Under the pieces are notes generated by a model, which was not told the DNA's origin, made no database searches, and saw only the letters and a program-made list of their open reading frames with translations. DNA of 64,000 bases from Saccharina japonica (taxonomy: Eukaryota; Sar; Phaeophyceae; Laminariales; Laminariaceae), in NCBI GenBank assembly GCA_008828725.1, contig MEHQ01000836.1, forward strand, positions 39,128 through 103,127, written 5' to 3'. Below are positions 21,007 to 33,100 of this stretch, in pieces (within the stretch, counting starts at the first letter, position 1; the number at the start of each line of letters is the position of its first letter). Position numbers and translations under genes: made by a program.

Positions 21007-22600
21007 AAGCACCAATAGCACGCACGCGAGGCATGCGACCTTTTGCGCTGTTCAGCGTTTTACACGAGTCTGTTTATGTCATATCATGTCATACGCGCTC
21101 GTGACGAAACCGTGCGTATATTCCGTAAGTACCGAACGAAGAGCGGAATGCCATTTCAAGAACTTCGGTCAGCACATCAGGCCCCATCTATTAGAACGGT
21201 TTAACTACCGGGTACCAGGGTATTTTGCTTTTCTTTTTTTCCTTGCCTTTTTAGTGTTTGTACGTAGTTCGTCTATTATTGTAAGTAGACCCGCGGCATT
21301 CACTCCCGGCGTTTGTCACTCGTCGTCGCTGAGTCGAGCTTCGTGCGTGGATTGTGTCAATGAGGCTTTGAGCTATTGTGAGATCATCATCAACAACAAC
21401 AACAAAGACTCGTGACCGCGGGATGGATTGCGGCGTTGAGCTTCGTATTTATGGTACATATTTGTGAAATCATCTTCTACGGCAACAAATGGCTATCGCA
21501 GTCTCGTGTTAGTTTTTCGATTCTTGTACATACACATGCACCCTCCCAGTGCGTACGGCATAATATGGGCATACTCAAGGCATACTGCATTATATGCTGC
21601 GTATGCATCTGTTTTGCTACCAATATGTGGTCCTATTTACTATGCCTCGCGTGTACTTGAGGGTTTCGTATGTCCTCATGCAGGATGTACATCCCGGATG
21701 TACATCCCTTATGAGGAGAACACAATCTGAGGCTGTAAAACTCGGGGAGCGTGTGTCTATCTGTGCACAATAGGTTTGTAGTTTGTACGTAATTTTGCCA
21801 CTAATTTATGTCGTAGGAAGAACCTCTACGTAAAGGTGATGAAGAAGTGTACGACAACATAACACACTCGAACGTATGATATATACTGGTACCTGGCATG
21901 CATGATACCACATCATGATATATACCAGGTATTATACGAGTACGTACATAGCAATCCACAGCGGGAGGCGAAGAGAGAGAAAGAGAGATCTCCATTACGA
22001 CCATACTGCCACCACAAACAGCAGCTATGATCATGAACTCGTAGCTGCAGTTGCATGAACTTTAACTTTTCATGTGATTTGCCGGTACTGCTGTGGTCTC
22101 CAACAACGCCTCCAGTCCTCAGCTGACTACCGTACGAACGATTAAAAGTTATATGGCAAAGGCGTGTTTCCACACCGCGGTGTCTCCATGAGTCTCCACA
22201 CGATATCTGTGGAGTACGAGAGTTCCTCCTGTGTTCTGTGCGTAGCATGGAAGTCCCTATACGAATACGTACGTAAACCCTCAACTCTCTCCTTTTCTCA
22301 TGCTTGACGTTCAGACGTTAGCATCCGCCAATTATTATTAATGGTACAGTAACCACATCTTAATAGCCACCTATTGATCGACGAAATCCTCGTTCTCACT
22401 ATTAATAGATAGATGTTGTTTTTTTTATTTTACAAATATTAATAACCACCTATCGATAGCTTAACTACTAACAGCCACCTGTTAGTAGCCACCTGCTAGT
22501 AGGTGTTCTTCCCGCTAGCGAACGTCGAGCAGGAGAGAGAGGCAAGTTTCCGCAGATGCTCCCAGCACCAGGGAGTAAAGCGAAGTAAAGCACTTTTGGC
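21007..22600. other. No recognised gene
   Basis: Apart from short GTAC/ATACCAGGTAT palindromic words and an ATCAACAACAACAAC run near 21388, I see no repeat family or gene. Open frames here lack domains and splice context. Confidence 0.45.
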
Positions 22601-22609
22601 GAGAGATAC

Positions 22610-23300
22610 TGAAGGTATCGCGAGTACATACGGTACTGGCAGTATTTCACGGTTCGATGGTGCTCGTACTGCGCGAGTACTCGCAGTGTTTCTGGGTTCT
22701 GTGCTGCGGTGCTTCCAAGTATGAATACCGGCAGTATTTCAGAGTTCGATATTGCTCATACTCGTTAGTACTCGCAGTGTTTCTGGGTTCTGTGCTGCGG
22801 TACTTCCAAGTATGAGTACTGGCAGTATTTCAGGGTTAGATTGTGCTCATGCTGCGAGTACTCGCAGATTTTCTGGGTCCTGTCCTGCCTGTATTTCAAG
22901 CGCCATTACTATTAATAGCAGTATATTAAGTGTTTCTGGGTTCTGTGCTGCGGTACTTCCAAGTATGAGTACTGGCAGTATTTCAGGGTCAGATTGTGCT
23001 CATACTGCGAGTACTCGCCGATGTTCTGGGTCCTGTCCTTCCTGTACTTCAAGCGCCATTACTATCAATAGCAGTATTTCAAGGTTAGATAATGCTCATA
23101 CTGCGAGGCCTCGCAGTTTTTCCGCATTCTGTCGTACAGCCGGTACTATCAGAGTATTTCGGGGTTGCATACTGCGGATGCTGCCAGTGCTCGCTGTAAT
23201 TTGGGGGTTCTGTGTTTCGGATACTGCCAATGCTGGCAGTGGATACTGCCAACACTGCCAGTGAATACTGCCAATCCTGCGAGGCCTCTCGCTGTACAAA
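22610..23300. repeat. Degenerate ~90 bp tandem repeat
   Basis: Recurring units contain CGAGTACTCGCAGTGTTTCT, GGGTTCTGTGCTGCGGTACT, CCAAGTATGAGTACTGGCAG and TATTTCAGGGTT. Starts of TTTCTGGG fall at 22689, 22780, 22870 and 22933. The related words GGCAGTAT(G/T)TCAGGGTT and ACTCGCAG persist at 23655-23900. A 170-codon open frame over it is a by-product. Confidence 0.7.
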
Positions 23301-24287
23301 ATAGTCTCAAGCACTCCCCAATAGACTCGGAAAGAACGACCAAAAACTTGTAAATGATAAACGCCGTATTACAACAACAAAAAACAAATATAGGTACAAC
23401 AGCAAAAATAAAACCTACTACGAATTTAATAATACGAGTACTCGTATCATGCAGAGTATATATGAAGTACAGTAGTCTCAAATGTTCCCAGTATACTTGT
23501 ATTAATAGTAGTATGGAGTATACAGGGAGCTTCTGTGCACCGTTTCGATATTATCAACAGGTGTCAACAGAAAACACACAACAGATGCTCCCAGGCGCTG
23601 GCTTCGAAGTACTGTACTTTCGAGGGCGAGGGGAGGGCTGGATATATTGGTGATACTGGCAGTATGTCAGGGTTCGATACCGCTTTATACTGCGAATACT
23701 CGCAGCACTGCGGAGTTCCATTATTTTCATACTTTTGAGTACTTCCCCCAAGTATTTCGGATGTGTGTGCGTATATACTGCGGGTACGTACTGCTTGTTG
23801 TACTCGGGGTTCTGTACTGCTCATACTGTGAGCTGACTCGCAGTATTTCGACGGTCAGCACTGCTCGTAGTGCCAAGTACTTGCAGTATATGTCGGCGGC
23901 CAGAACTGCAGCACTCCCAGTATGTCGTACACAGCTGTCTCGCGACAAGCGCAGCAGGATGGAAGACGCATGCTACGATAGAGGTGCACCATGTTTTTTC
24001 TGAGCTCCTCACTTAAGGAGCGCCATACCTCACCGAATATTTTACTTTGGAGGAAAAGGAAAGCGCTGCCGGATGTGAAATCTCATGACCGAAGTATACG
24101 CTGAAACAGTTTTCGTCGCAAAAATGAAAGTCCGACGGATTTGGGTTAAGGAGCCCGATCGTTCAGAAACCGATTCAGCCAAAAAGTGCTACCTCTACCG
24201 TAGCACGCGTCGGAATTCCGACCACACCGACGGCGACTATATACGTACGACAACAACTACGGTGACTGCAAAAAATACAAAAAAAAA

Positions 24288-24507
24288 CAGCTGTGAAATC
24301 GAGGATTTAACGTCGAAACTCCTCTTTGCAAGCTGCCTGGGGTACTACGATCGCGCGAATTACGTACGGGTTTTGATGGGAGGGGATGATGATCTGACAG
24401 CTGTGCAATTCAGAGGAGGGGCCACATGTATATACGCGCGATCGAAGTGTCACACACACAGCTTGCAGAGATGAGTTTCGGTGAAGTCCTCGATCTCCCA
24501 ACAGCTG
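24288..24507. mobile_element. CAGCTG-ended TIR element
   Basis: Left arm CAGCTGTGAAATCGAGGATT then GTCGAAACTCCTCTTTGCAA; right arm is its complement (TTGCAGAGATGAG... then CTCGATCTCCCAACAGCTG). The arms are ~55 bp and the whole unit 220 bp. A larger member lies at 31146-31844, and single arms are at 11414, 15935, 24717 and 38475-38521. Copy in the duplicate: 42575-42794. Confidence 0.7.
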
Positions 24508-24984
24508 TTGTTGCTGTTTTTATTTTATTTTTGTAAATATACTTTTACGGTATGCTCCCTGAATGTGTGTCGGCGGAATCCTCTATTTATCTCACAGCGG
24601 TCGTTTTTAATTTTTGTAATTATACATATATACGGTATACTCCCTGAATGGTGTTGCAGAAGATGCGTACGACATCGTCGACTGCTCGTGTATATAAAAT
24701 TAAAGGAAAAAAAACAGCTGTGAGATGGAGGATTTCGTCGAAAAAATAATATTTGCAAGCTGAGTGTGATACTTCGATCATATGTGTACCTGCTGGTGCT
24801 GCTATGTTTCGTCGTTTTCACCTTGATTTTGGTGGTTTTCGTTTTTGACATGTAGTTTGTCGTAGTCACTGCCGAAAGTATATAGGTTCCCCTTTTTCAC
24901 CCCTGTTTGACTTGTGGGGGGAAGTTGACTATAAGACGTGGCGATTACTGCTACGAACGACAACTGCGTGTTTGGGGGGTGTAC

Positions 24985-26070
24985 TCATGTCGTGCACGGC
25001 CGTAGTCGTATGACCATATACCCTCGCATCCCTACAGTGCCGGGACGGAGGACGTTGGCTTTTCACCAACCAGGCAGACATTGCTTGCACCAAGCGCGAA
25101 GCGCCGTGAGGTATTGTGGGCGAGTCGCATGGAGGGTGAGCTGCATCCTGCTAAGAACCGCCTGTGAGGCGGACTTGCATATGGACGACAGCCTCCAATG
25201 AATTGGTTTATTTTCTGGAGTGGCCACTTCCAGAGACAGCAATGGGTATTACTATGCATCTGCCTCGTGGGTGCCTTATCATATGCCATATACGCACGGC
25301 GTGTTTGGGGGGTGGTCATTTTATAATGTACAGGTTGGTGTCCCGGTTGCGACGCAAGGAGTCGTATGGCTCGGGTGCAGCAGCAGCATGATCCTAGCGG
25401 TAGGTACTACCGGACGCTCAAATTACTCGTAGACGGCTGATAACACCCCCAAGTTTATCGTTTATATTGGTCAACATCTCGGAGAGTCCCAGACCTAGAC
25501 GATCGTCCTTTTTTTTTATTCCTCATGACCCTTAAAAGCGGCATACCACAGCTGAGGGGGGGGTGTACTCGATATTCATGCGTGGCCGTAGTCGTATGAC
25601 CATAGACCCTCGCATCCCTACAATGCCGGGACGGAGCACGTCGGGTTTCCACCGACCAGGCAGACATTGCTAGCACCAAGCTGAGGGGAGGGGGGAAAAT
25701 AGGAAATGGCGTCCCTCCTGAAATCCCTTACGAGTACGAAGTATTTCTTGGTTGTGACATTCGGTGAGGTGGTCGTGCTTTCCACGTCTCTGGCGTACCG
25801 TACCGTAAAAATACGAGTGGTATAAAACTCGCAAGATAACACCCCAACTCATTGAAGCTGTCATCCATATGCAAGAAAGTCCGCCTTACAAGCTGTCTTT
25901 TGGTAGGATGCAGCTCACCCTTCATGCGACTCGCCGATTGCCTCACGTCTCGCTTCGCAAAGCTTGGTGCTAGCAGTGTCTTGCCTGGTCGGTGAAAACC
26001 CGACATGCTCCGTCCCGGCATTGTAGGGATGCGAGGGTCAATGGTCATACCACTACGGCCATGCATGACA
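24985..26070. mobile_element. Foldback pair of the GCCGTAGTCGTATGACC repeat
   Basis: The left copy (24985-25206) runs inward from GCACGGCCGTAGTCGTATGA, through CCCTCGCATCCCTACA and TGCCGGGACGGAG, to GGACGACAGCCTCCAATGAA. An inverted copy lies at 25846-26069, and a partial direct copy at 25557-25679. Solo copies are at 36846-36932, 36956-37110 and 38999-39250. The family is unclassified and has no coding frame. Confidence 0.65.
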
Positions 26071-26440
26071 TGCGGCTAATGGGAGGGTGTGCAACTGCCG
26101 AGCGATGCGTCTATATATGGAGAAGGGTGCCGACGAACTCTTTCCTAAGACTCCATTTTCGTTTTTGGGTGCCCCCCTTAAGACACGTTTCGGAGAAATT
26201 CGACCGCGAAATTCGCTCCAGGGTGCGTGTTTTCTCGTGCCTCATGTACGGTATTCATTCTTGCCCTCTCTTTCTCTCGATTCTTCTTTCCTGCCCCCCT
26301 CCACACACATTGGCATCGTCGGCAGGACCCCCACATGAAATCATCAGTTTTCATGTATTTTTTTTGGAGGTGTGAGTCGGAAGTATTTCACGAATAACAA
26401 CTATTAATATCATAATCGGTAGGTGCTGTTAGCCAACTAG

Positions 26441-26523
26441 CTGACTTGAGTCGGCAAAAGTCGGCTGGCGAAGTCAGCTGTTGGCCAGCTGTTGGCCAGC
26501 CGACTTTTTCCGACTTAAGTCAG
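26441..26523. repeat. 83 bp hairpin
   Basis: A 28 bp arm beginning CTGACTTGAGTCGGCAAAAG pairs with an arm ending CTTTTTCCGACTTAAGTCAG. The loop contains a GTTGGCCAGCT duplication. Copy at 44727-44809. Confidence 0.8.
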
Positions 26524-26762
26524 GCGAGAGAGCTGAATCAGCCCCCCTTCCGGCCGAGCGGGCCGGGCTGCCCGAAAATGAAAAAAAGGTGTCCCGCATG
26601 CAGCGATCCTTCCTACTAGTAGTGAAACTCAGTAAGTCAAATAGCCGCTTACCTCCGGGAAACGACTATAACTATAAGTCCGATTAATAACTACAGTAGT
26701 TGGGTGACTTAAGTCGTACCAACTCTCTGAATAAGAACTACGGGCAGTATTCATAGTTGATG

Positions 26763-26851
26763 AGTTAACCCCTTGAGAACTGGTCCTCACGACTTTGGGG
26801 ACGAACGACTTGGAATCAGTGTGTGAGATTTTTTCCGTTCTGAATGGGTTC
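26763..26851. mobile_element. TTAA-ended element (subfamily I)
   Basis: Contains TTAACCCCTTGAGAACTGG, TTGGGGACGAACGACTTGGA, ATCAGTGTG and CGTTCTGAATGGGTT. Copy at 45049-45137. Confidence 0.65.
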
Positions 26852-27578
26852 AAGTCGTGCCAGGTCCCAGCTGTTTTATTTTTTATTTTACCAACCTTGC
26901 TGTATCATACGTGAGAAGAATATACTTGTATGTATGGAGGCTTTTATCTTCGACGCCAATGTGAAGGACGCCTCCTCAAGATGATAAGATGATGTCGGCA
27001 GTGTCGGGGTCTTGGACAGGTTTGGCCGAGGCCTTGACGCGCACTTTTTTGTTTTCGTATATTGTGGCAAGGAGGTGCCTCCACAAAACCTCCCTCGCAT
27101 CTCACGAGGAGAGATCTCAATAGATAAGGGTGTGGGAACGGGGGATCGTTTTCGGAGAGGAACCCTTCACTCGCTGGTACATGTGTTTATACGTTTATAC
27201 ATAGCGTTCTGGGTTTGTGTTCCCGGACGTCAACCATTATGAAGACCATCCATGATGGCAGGTCTCGTACGTAGACCGGACGTTGGTTCGCGTATCTTCA
27301 TGGTTGGCATTTATTTGTGATCAGAGGTGGACGATGTCTACGTACGTGCCCTGTCCTCCACAGCAGCAGCAGCAGCAGTTTGCTCGTTTGCATGGGCATC
27401 AGCACCCGGCACCGACATCAGAATCTCCTCAGCAGTACGTACAGGTAGCAGTCAGTACGTAGAAGTATGCACGCGCTAAAATTGTGTGTGTTTCATGGTT
27501 GTTTGGTGGTCTAGGTAGAGTAGTATTATTCTTGATGTTATTAGTAGTTGTATAATAGTACTTCAGCAGCAGTACTAC

Positions 27579-27901
27579 TACGGGCGGCCATAGTAAAAAG
27601 GACCCAGGGTTTATATACAAAAACCTAAACCTACCAGGTTAAATTTCCATATTTTTATCAACAATATTTGGTCCTATTTACTAGTTTTTTTTTTTTTTTT
27701 GTCCATCCCATTTTTTATCTTCGCCCTTCCTTTCTCTCTCCTTCCTACGTAGTCGTAACTCAGATCCGGGGTCACAAAGTAGGCTCGTTTCCCTTCTCCC
27801 CCACTACGGTTCTTTCCTTGCTTTTTATCGTGAGAAGATTTCAGCACTTTCTTCCCTCGTCAACTTTCGTCGAATTGTGCTATTTACTATGGTCCCCCGT
27901 A
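27579..27901. mobile_element. TACGG-ended short element interrupted by a SINE
   Basis: The outer arms are TACGGGCGGCCATAGTAAAA and CTATGGTCCCCCGTA, with CAAAAACCTAAACCTACC and ATCAACAATATTTGGTCC between. The right arm is split: GGTCCTATTTACT is followed by the SINE, then TATTTACTATGG resumes. Removing the SINE and one repeat restores a normal element. Confidence 0.75.
27683..27879 (-). mobile_element. 5'-truncated SINE with 9 bp target duplication
   Basis: A T run from 27685 (the A tail on the minus strand) is followed by the family body in reverse, ending at TCGTCGAATTGTG without a tRNA head. CTATTTACT flanks both sides (27674-27682 and 27880-27888). Truncation of the 5' end, an A tail and a target duplication are the standard signature of target-primed reverse transcription. 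Duplicate copy: 45969-46165. Confidence 0.85.
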
Positions 27902-28496
27902 GTATTGATATATACTTCGTATATATGTACTACTATTAATAATGGTTGTATATACATACCTGGCATTATATAGTACGAGGTAGTGCGGGTACGTACATGC
28001 CAGGTATTATATTTATGTACCAATGTAGTAGTAGCACTACTACTGCTGAAGTACGGTAGTAGCACTGCAGCGGCAGTAACGTTTGATAGTATATACTCGT
28101 ACGGTATGTATGGTTTATACGGGCGTGCTGGATTTCGTTGAGCCATTGGGAGCAAGCAAACAGCAGTGGTGTACCGGTACGTGGACACGTCGACGGAAAG
28201 AGAGCTTCACGTTCGCAGAGTTCCCAAGGGTTCGAGGGAAACGTGCCGACAACAACACCGGCAACCAATATTGATATTCCAATTGACAGCAACAACAGCA
28301 ACGTCAACATCAAAATCTCCAAGAAAAACGATTCACGTTCGTCCGTAGAGTTCGATAGTCCCAGGTATTACAGCAGTATTATTGGTAAAACGTGACGATA
28401 GTAAGTAACGCCAGCAACCAATTGGCAGCAACGGCAGCAGCAAGGTTAGCACCCACAACGAAAACAGCTCACGTTCGTAGAGTTATATAGTAGTAT

Positions 28497-28612
28497 CCAT
28501 ACAAGTATCATGAAATAGTGCCGGTCCCTCTATAGTGCCGGTATGCGCCTGCTGACGATACCGGCACTATAGCGGCAACCGGCACTACTGCTCCTCAAAC
28601 TGCCACACTGGT
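28497..28612. repeat. AGTGCCGGT dispersed repeat
   Basis: ATAGTGCCGGT occurs in both orientations, followed by ATAGCGGCAACCGGCACTAC and ACTGCCACACTGGTTAATCC. A second copy lies in intron 1 at 29534-29640 with the same order of words. Confidence 0.6.
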
Positions 28613-28619
28613 TAATCCC

Positions 28620-29060
28620 TCCCACGTCTACAACTCCTCAGGAGTACTCGTAAGCGAGAACGCTCTTGGCCAGGCTTGGGGGGGGGTATGGAATGAACCC
28701 CCCCTCCCCCTACCCCCCCACCCCCACCTCTAACCCTCTCTCTCGTGGTTGTGTCTCGTCAGGAGTACGTAGCGAGAGCGCTCTGGGCCAGGCGGGGGGG
28801 GGGAGCCGCCCCCCTCTCCCCCTCCGCCTACCCCTCCCCCCTCCCCTTGAAAGGGATGCATGGTCAATGGTCAAATTACTAAGGCAAGCAAGAAATAAGT
28901 ACCCCCCACCCCCCTCCCCCTTACCCCAACCTGTCCCACCCCCTCCCTCTCCCACCCCTCACCCTTAGCCTTACCCCTTTTCCCTGCCCCCACCTCCCTC
29001 CCCCACCCCTATGCAAACCCTCCCACGTGTCTATGTCGCCTCAGGAGTAGCGAGAGTGCT
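28620..29060 (+). promoter_or_regulatory. Triplicated promoter-proximal unit upstream of the cyclin start
   Basis: Three diverged units (about 28615-28672, 28735-28794 and 29020-29060) share CCCTCCCACGT or similar, CTCAGGAGTA, GTAGCGAGAGCGCTCT and GGCCAGGC. The last contains CACGTG at 29025 and runs into the start codon at 29061. Between them is C-rich sequence whose assembly differs between the two copies (47080-47140 is a G/C homopolymer block). Regulatory function is inferred from position only. Confidence 0.4.
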
Positions 29061-29453
29061 ATGGGGGACCGGGAAGCGAACGCTGCTGCGGCCGGTGGTG
29101 GCGGGGAGTTGTACGGCGGGGCGGCGGAGGGGAACTCGCCGGCTGTTACAAATATGGCGAACGCCTCCGCCGGTGGTGCCGTGGAGCTGAAGGCGGCAAC
29201 GGTGAGGATTGGGGGAAGGACTGCACACGTTTGGCAGATCATGATCTATCTATCTGCAGTAGTAGATAATCTGCCGTAGGGCCTCACCTGCCGTTGTGAA
29301 AGGTTGTGCGGGATCTGAGTTTTCAAGTGTCCCCCCAAAACGGGACTGCTGTCCTGAAGGTACCTATTGATAAATAGGTTGTAAAAGGAGGGCGGCGCCA
29401 CGGGCCTTCCTTTCGCCCCGACTCTCTCCTCCGCTTGTCTCCCCCTCCCTGTA

Positions 29454-29502
<49 letters not shown>

Positions 29503-30063
29503 GTCGCGCACGGTACGAAGTGCACAGGTATGGTCCCTCTACCTTTAGTGCCGGTGGGAGCCAGCCAACAATATATGCCGGGACTGTAGCGGCAACCGGC
29601 ACTACTCCGCACACTGCCACACTCGTTAATCCCATTTCCCTGGTATGCCAAGCGATTTAGCAGGCACTTATAGCAGGCAGCCGGCACAATTTAACCGGCA
29701 CTAACGAGGGACCATTGCTCTGTACGAAGCATGCATATAGTCTTTTTTTGTTTTCGAGAGGGACATATTTTTTCAATGTACTATCAGCTGCCAATATCAA
29801 GTCGAGCGTTACGAGTGTTGGGTTTTTTTTTTCGTCAGCTCGTCCGCAAGAAAAATCCCACGAGATACTGATAAGCACTGGTATATACCTGGTAGGTGCG
29901 AGTTCTGAATGCCTGGTTTATTGAATTAAGCAATCGTTCGAGGGGTTGAGGGAAGGGTGTTTCGCTTTCAGCTCATGTTTGTCTCTGTCTGCCTTTCTCT
30001 GCCCGCCTGTCTGTCTGTCGTTGTTTCTCTCTGTGTATCGCTATGTCTTTCTTGCTTGTCTGT

Positions 30064-30112
<49 letters not shown>

Positions 30113-30137
30113 TGCCTGCCTGCCTGCCTGCCTGCCT

Positions 30138-30172
<35 letters not shown>

Positions 30173-33100
30173 TGTCTGTCTTCTCTATCTGCCTGTCTGT
30201 CTGTCTTCTCTATCTGCCTGTCTGTCTGTCTGTCTGTCTGTCTCTCGGTCGCTCGGTCTCTCGGTCCCTGATGAAACGCGATTGGACTATGATACCTTAT
30301 CCTCACCTATTTGTGCTCCTGGGGTATGCTGGGGCAACTTGTCAACCTGATGTGTTTTTTTTAGAAGGTCGACGAGGACTCGCCGTCTACCATATACGCG
30401 GGCAGGGTGAGCATTGATATTGATATTTTATATCACATATTGCGGTACCTCATACCCTGGTAATGGATTATTATTTGATTTTTTTATTGAGAATTATAAA
30501 CTATCATAATTGATAACTGATTTTTGGGAATTGATAGTTGATACCGTACCTTACCTCGTGATGAAATATGTTATTTTTATTCTTGAGAGTTGATAAACTA
30601 CCGTATGTTGATAACTGATATTTGGGAATTGATAAATGATAATCGTATATACAGCAGTAACTAGCTGTTCGAGAATCGACACCCGGCACTCGATAATTGA
30701 CAATATATATAGAGAGAGGCGATACCTTTGTATCTCGCTATCATAAGTAGGATGAAGAATCGGCACGGACACTGGGTGTGCTGGATGTCGACGGGTAGCA
30801 CGAACGGTTTAATGTGAAGAACACACATATATACCAGGTATTCATATACTTCGTATACTCGTAATAAGTTGATATTTGAGAATGGAGATGATTGTCCCCC
30901 GAGACTGCTGTTGTGTTCTCGGAGATAATTCGGTCCCATGAGTTACGTTTCGCGTTTTTTGTGTGACACGTTTTAATTATATTTACTATTAATGCCACTT
31001 TGGGCGGAAAATGTAAGGACCGTTGGGATGTATCCGTCGACAGCTGGTACCTGATACAAAGTGTACTCGTAGGTATATGATATACGTACACATATTCATA
31101 GGAAGTATATACTCGTATACATGCAGACAACATAAAAAAAAATGACAGCTGTGAGATGGAGGATTTCGTCGAAACTCATCTTCGCAAGCTGCGTGGGATA
31201 CTTCGATCGCATGTACTAGGTACATGGTTTGCAACAGTCCAGGTTTTGTGTTCCACCTTTTCGATTCCATATTTATGTTCCATACATAATACATACCTGG
31301 GATACATACATATATGATATATACTTTGTATTATATAATATTTCTATATTATGTGAGTACGGTATTGTTTTTCGATCGTTTTTTATTCCATATTTTGTGT
31401 TTCATGTTTTTATGGTTCCATTTTGTATTTTAAAGGTTCCATATTAGATTATATGTACAGCAGTAGTATGAATACTATTGATAATGTAGTTTAGGTGGGC
31501 CACGGCGGTGTATCGTATACGTTCCTTGTTTCACTTGCCATGGTTTTACGTTCCTTTTTTTTGCAGGTTCCATTTTACCATGTCTTAAGTGTGTGTGTTT
31601 TTTTTCTCGTATCATATTATATGGTATAAAATGTCATATTCCGCAGCTTCAGATTTTCGATTTTGTATCTCTTTGATAAGGGATACCGTATCCTGGCATT
31701 CAAAACTCTTCGTGTGTGCGATCGAAGTCTTACGGGCTTTGACCCTCCAAAAAATCGAAGTATCGCATAAAAACTTAAGCTTGCAAAGGAAGACTTTTGA
31801 CACGAAACCCTCGATCTATTAAAGATTAAAGTAGCAAACAGCTGTTTTTTTAGATGGAAAAAAAAAACGCATATAGACATACTTACTATTAATAGTATCC
31901 CTTTCACGGTTCACCCATCCCTGGCCTCTCAGAGCTCCCACTTCCACACCGCCTCCTTCCATTACTTGCCGAGCTTCCTTCCTGTCTTTTGTTTCCTATA
32001 CTTTTTTTGTTGGCGAGAGCATTTTTGCTTTTTTCGGTTTTGGGTTCGTTCGTGCGTGTACATTAGTAGTGAGCACGGCAGCGCGGGCGAGCCCGGCGCC
32101 ATCGCGGGTAGGGGAGGGCGCTGGCCAGTAGAGGGAGGGTCAGAAGGAGCGCGGTCCGCCTTTTTCGTGGATATATAAGCGTGGCGTGTCCATCGAGACA
32201 CGAAGGGAGAATGAAGGGGCTTGGTCTGCCTTGCTGCTGCTGCGATGAATCCAGTACGTCCGAAAATATAAGGGTCGTTTCCGTCTGTAGAAGAACATTC
32301 GAGCAGTTCTTATTTCTCGAACAAATATTATTTACAGAGAGAGAGCCAGGCGGTGTGAACACGATCACCCTTGAGGGCACGAACGAGGGCCACGGTGAGC
32401 ACCGGGCTTCACGCAAGGCGGGCCACGGGGCTCACTGGGGCAGAGAGGCAGTAGAGCTCGACCCGGACCGAATCGATGGCGAGGTGATCGTGGGTGGGCG
32501 GGGAGCGTCGAGGCTGACTTTTATTGTTCGAGCGGCGCAATCATCACAGACAGACCCGACGGCCCGACGTGTTTTTTTTTTCAAATCAATTTTTCGTGTT
32601 TTACTTGATGTTCATTTTTTTTCGACCGTTTTTTTTTCGTTTTTGTTTTTCTCTCCTGTCGTTTTGTTCGAGTACGAGTACGCGTATATATGTCGTACGT
32701 CTTTCGTAGTTTTGTGTGTGTGTGTGTGTTTTTTTTGTTTTTCGCACTTCTTGACGACCGTGCTGTGCTGTGCTTTCTTTTTCATACATACAAAGTACGA
32801 AGTACTACTGCTTCGTACTGTTGTTGTACTAATACGGAGGAGACCATAGTAAACAGGACCAAATTGTTGTTGTTATTAATAGTAAAAATAGATGAATATA
32901 TAGACTTTTGGTTTTGGCGTCGGTCCTATTTACTTTGGTCCTCCGTGGTACCACACACAATCACGAAAAAGGCACAAATCACACCCACAGCAGGCAGCGC
33001 AGCGCTGTGGCTGTGAGCCGTGTTGCTGTGCTTTTCTCTTTCGAACATACACAGCTTTGTTGTCCTGGAGCATGGAGCTATTGTGCATCCCGAGCATGTT

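Noticed and set aside
32338-32394. Extra cyclin exon between TTTACAG and CACGGTGAGC in intron 2
   Set aside because: The segment has a stop in the phase required by exons 2 and 3; the open frame needs a different phase at both borders.
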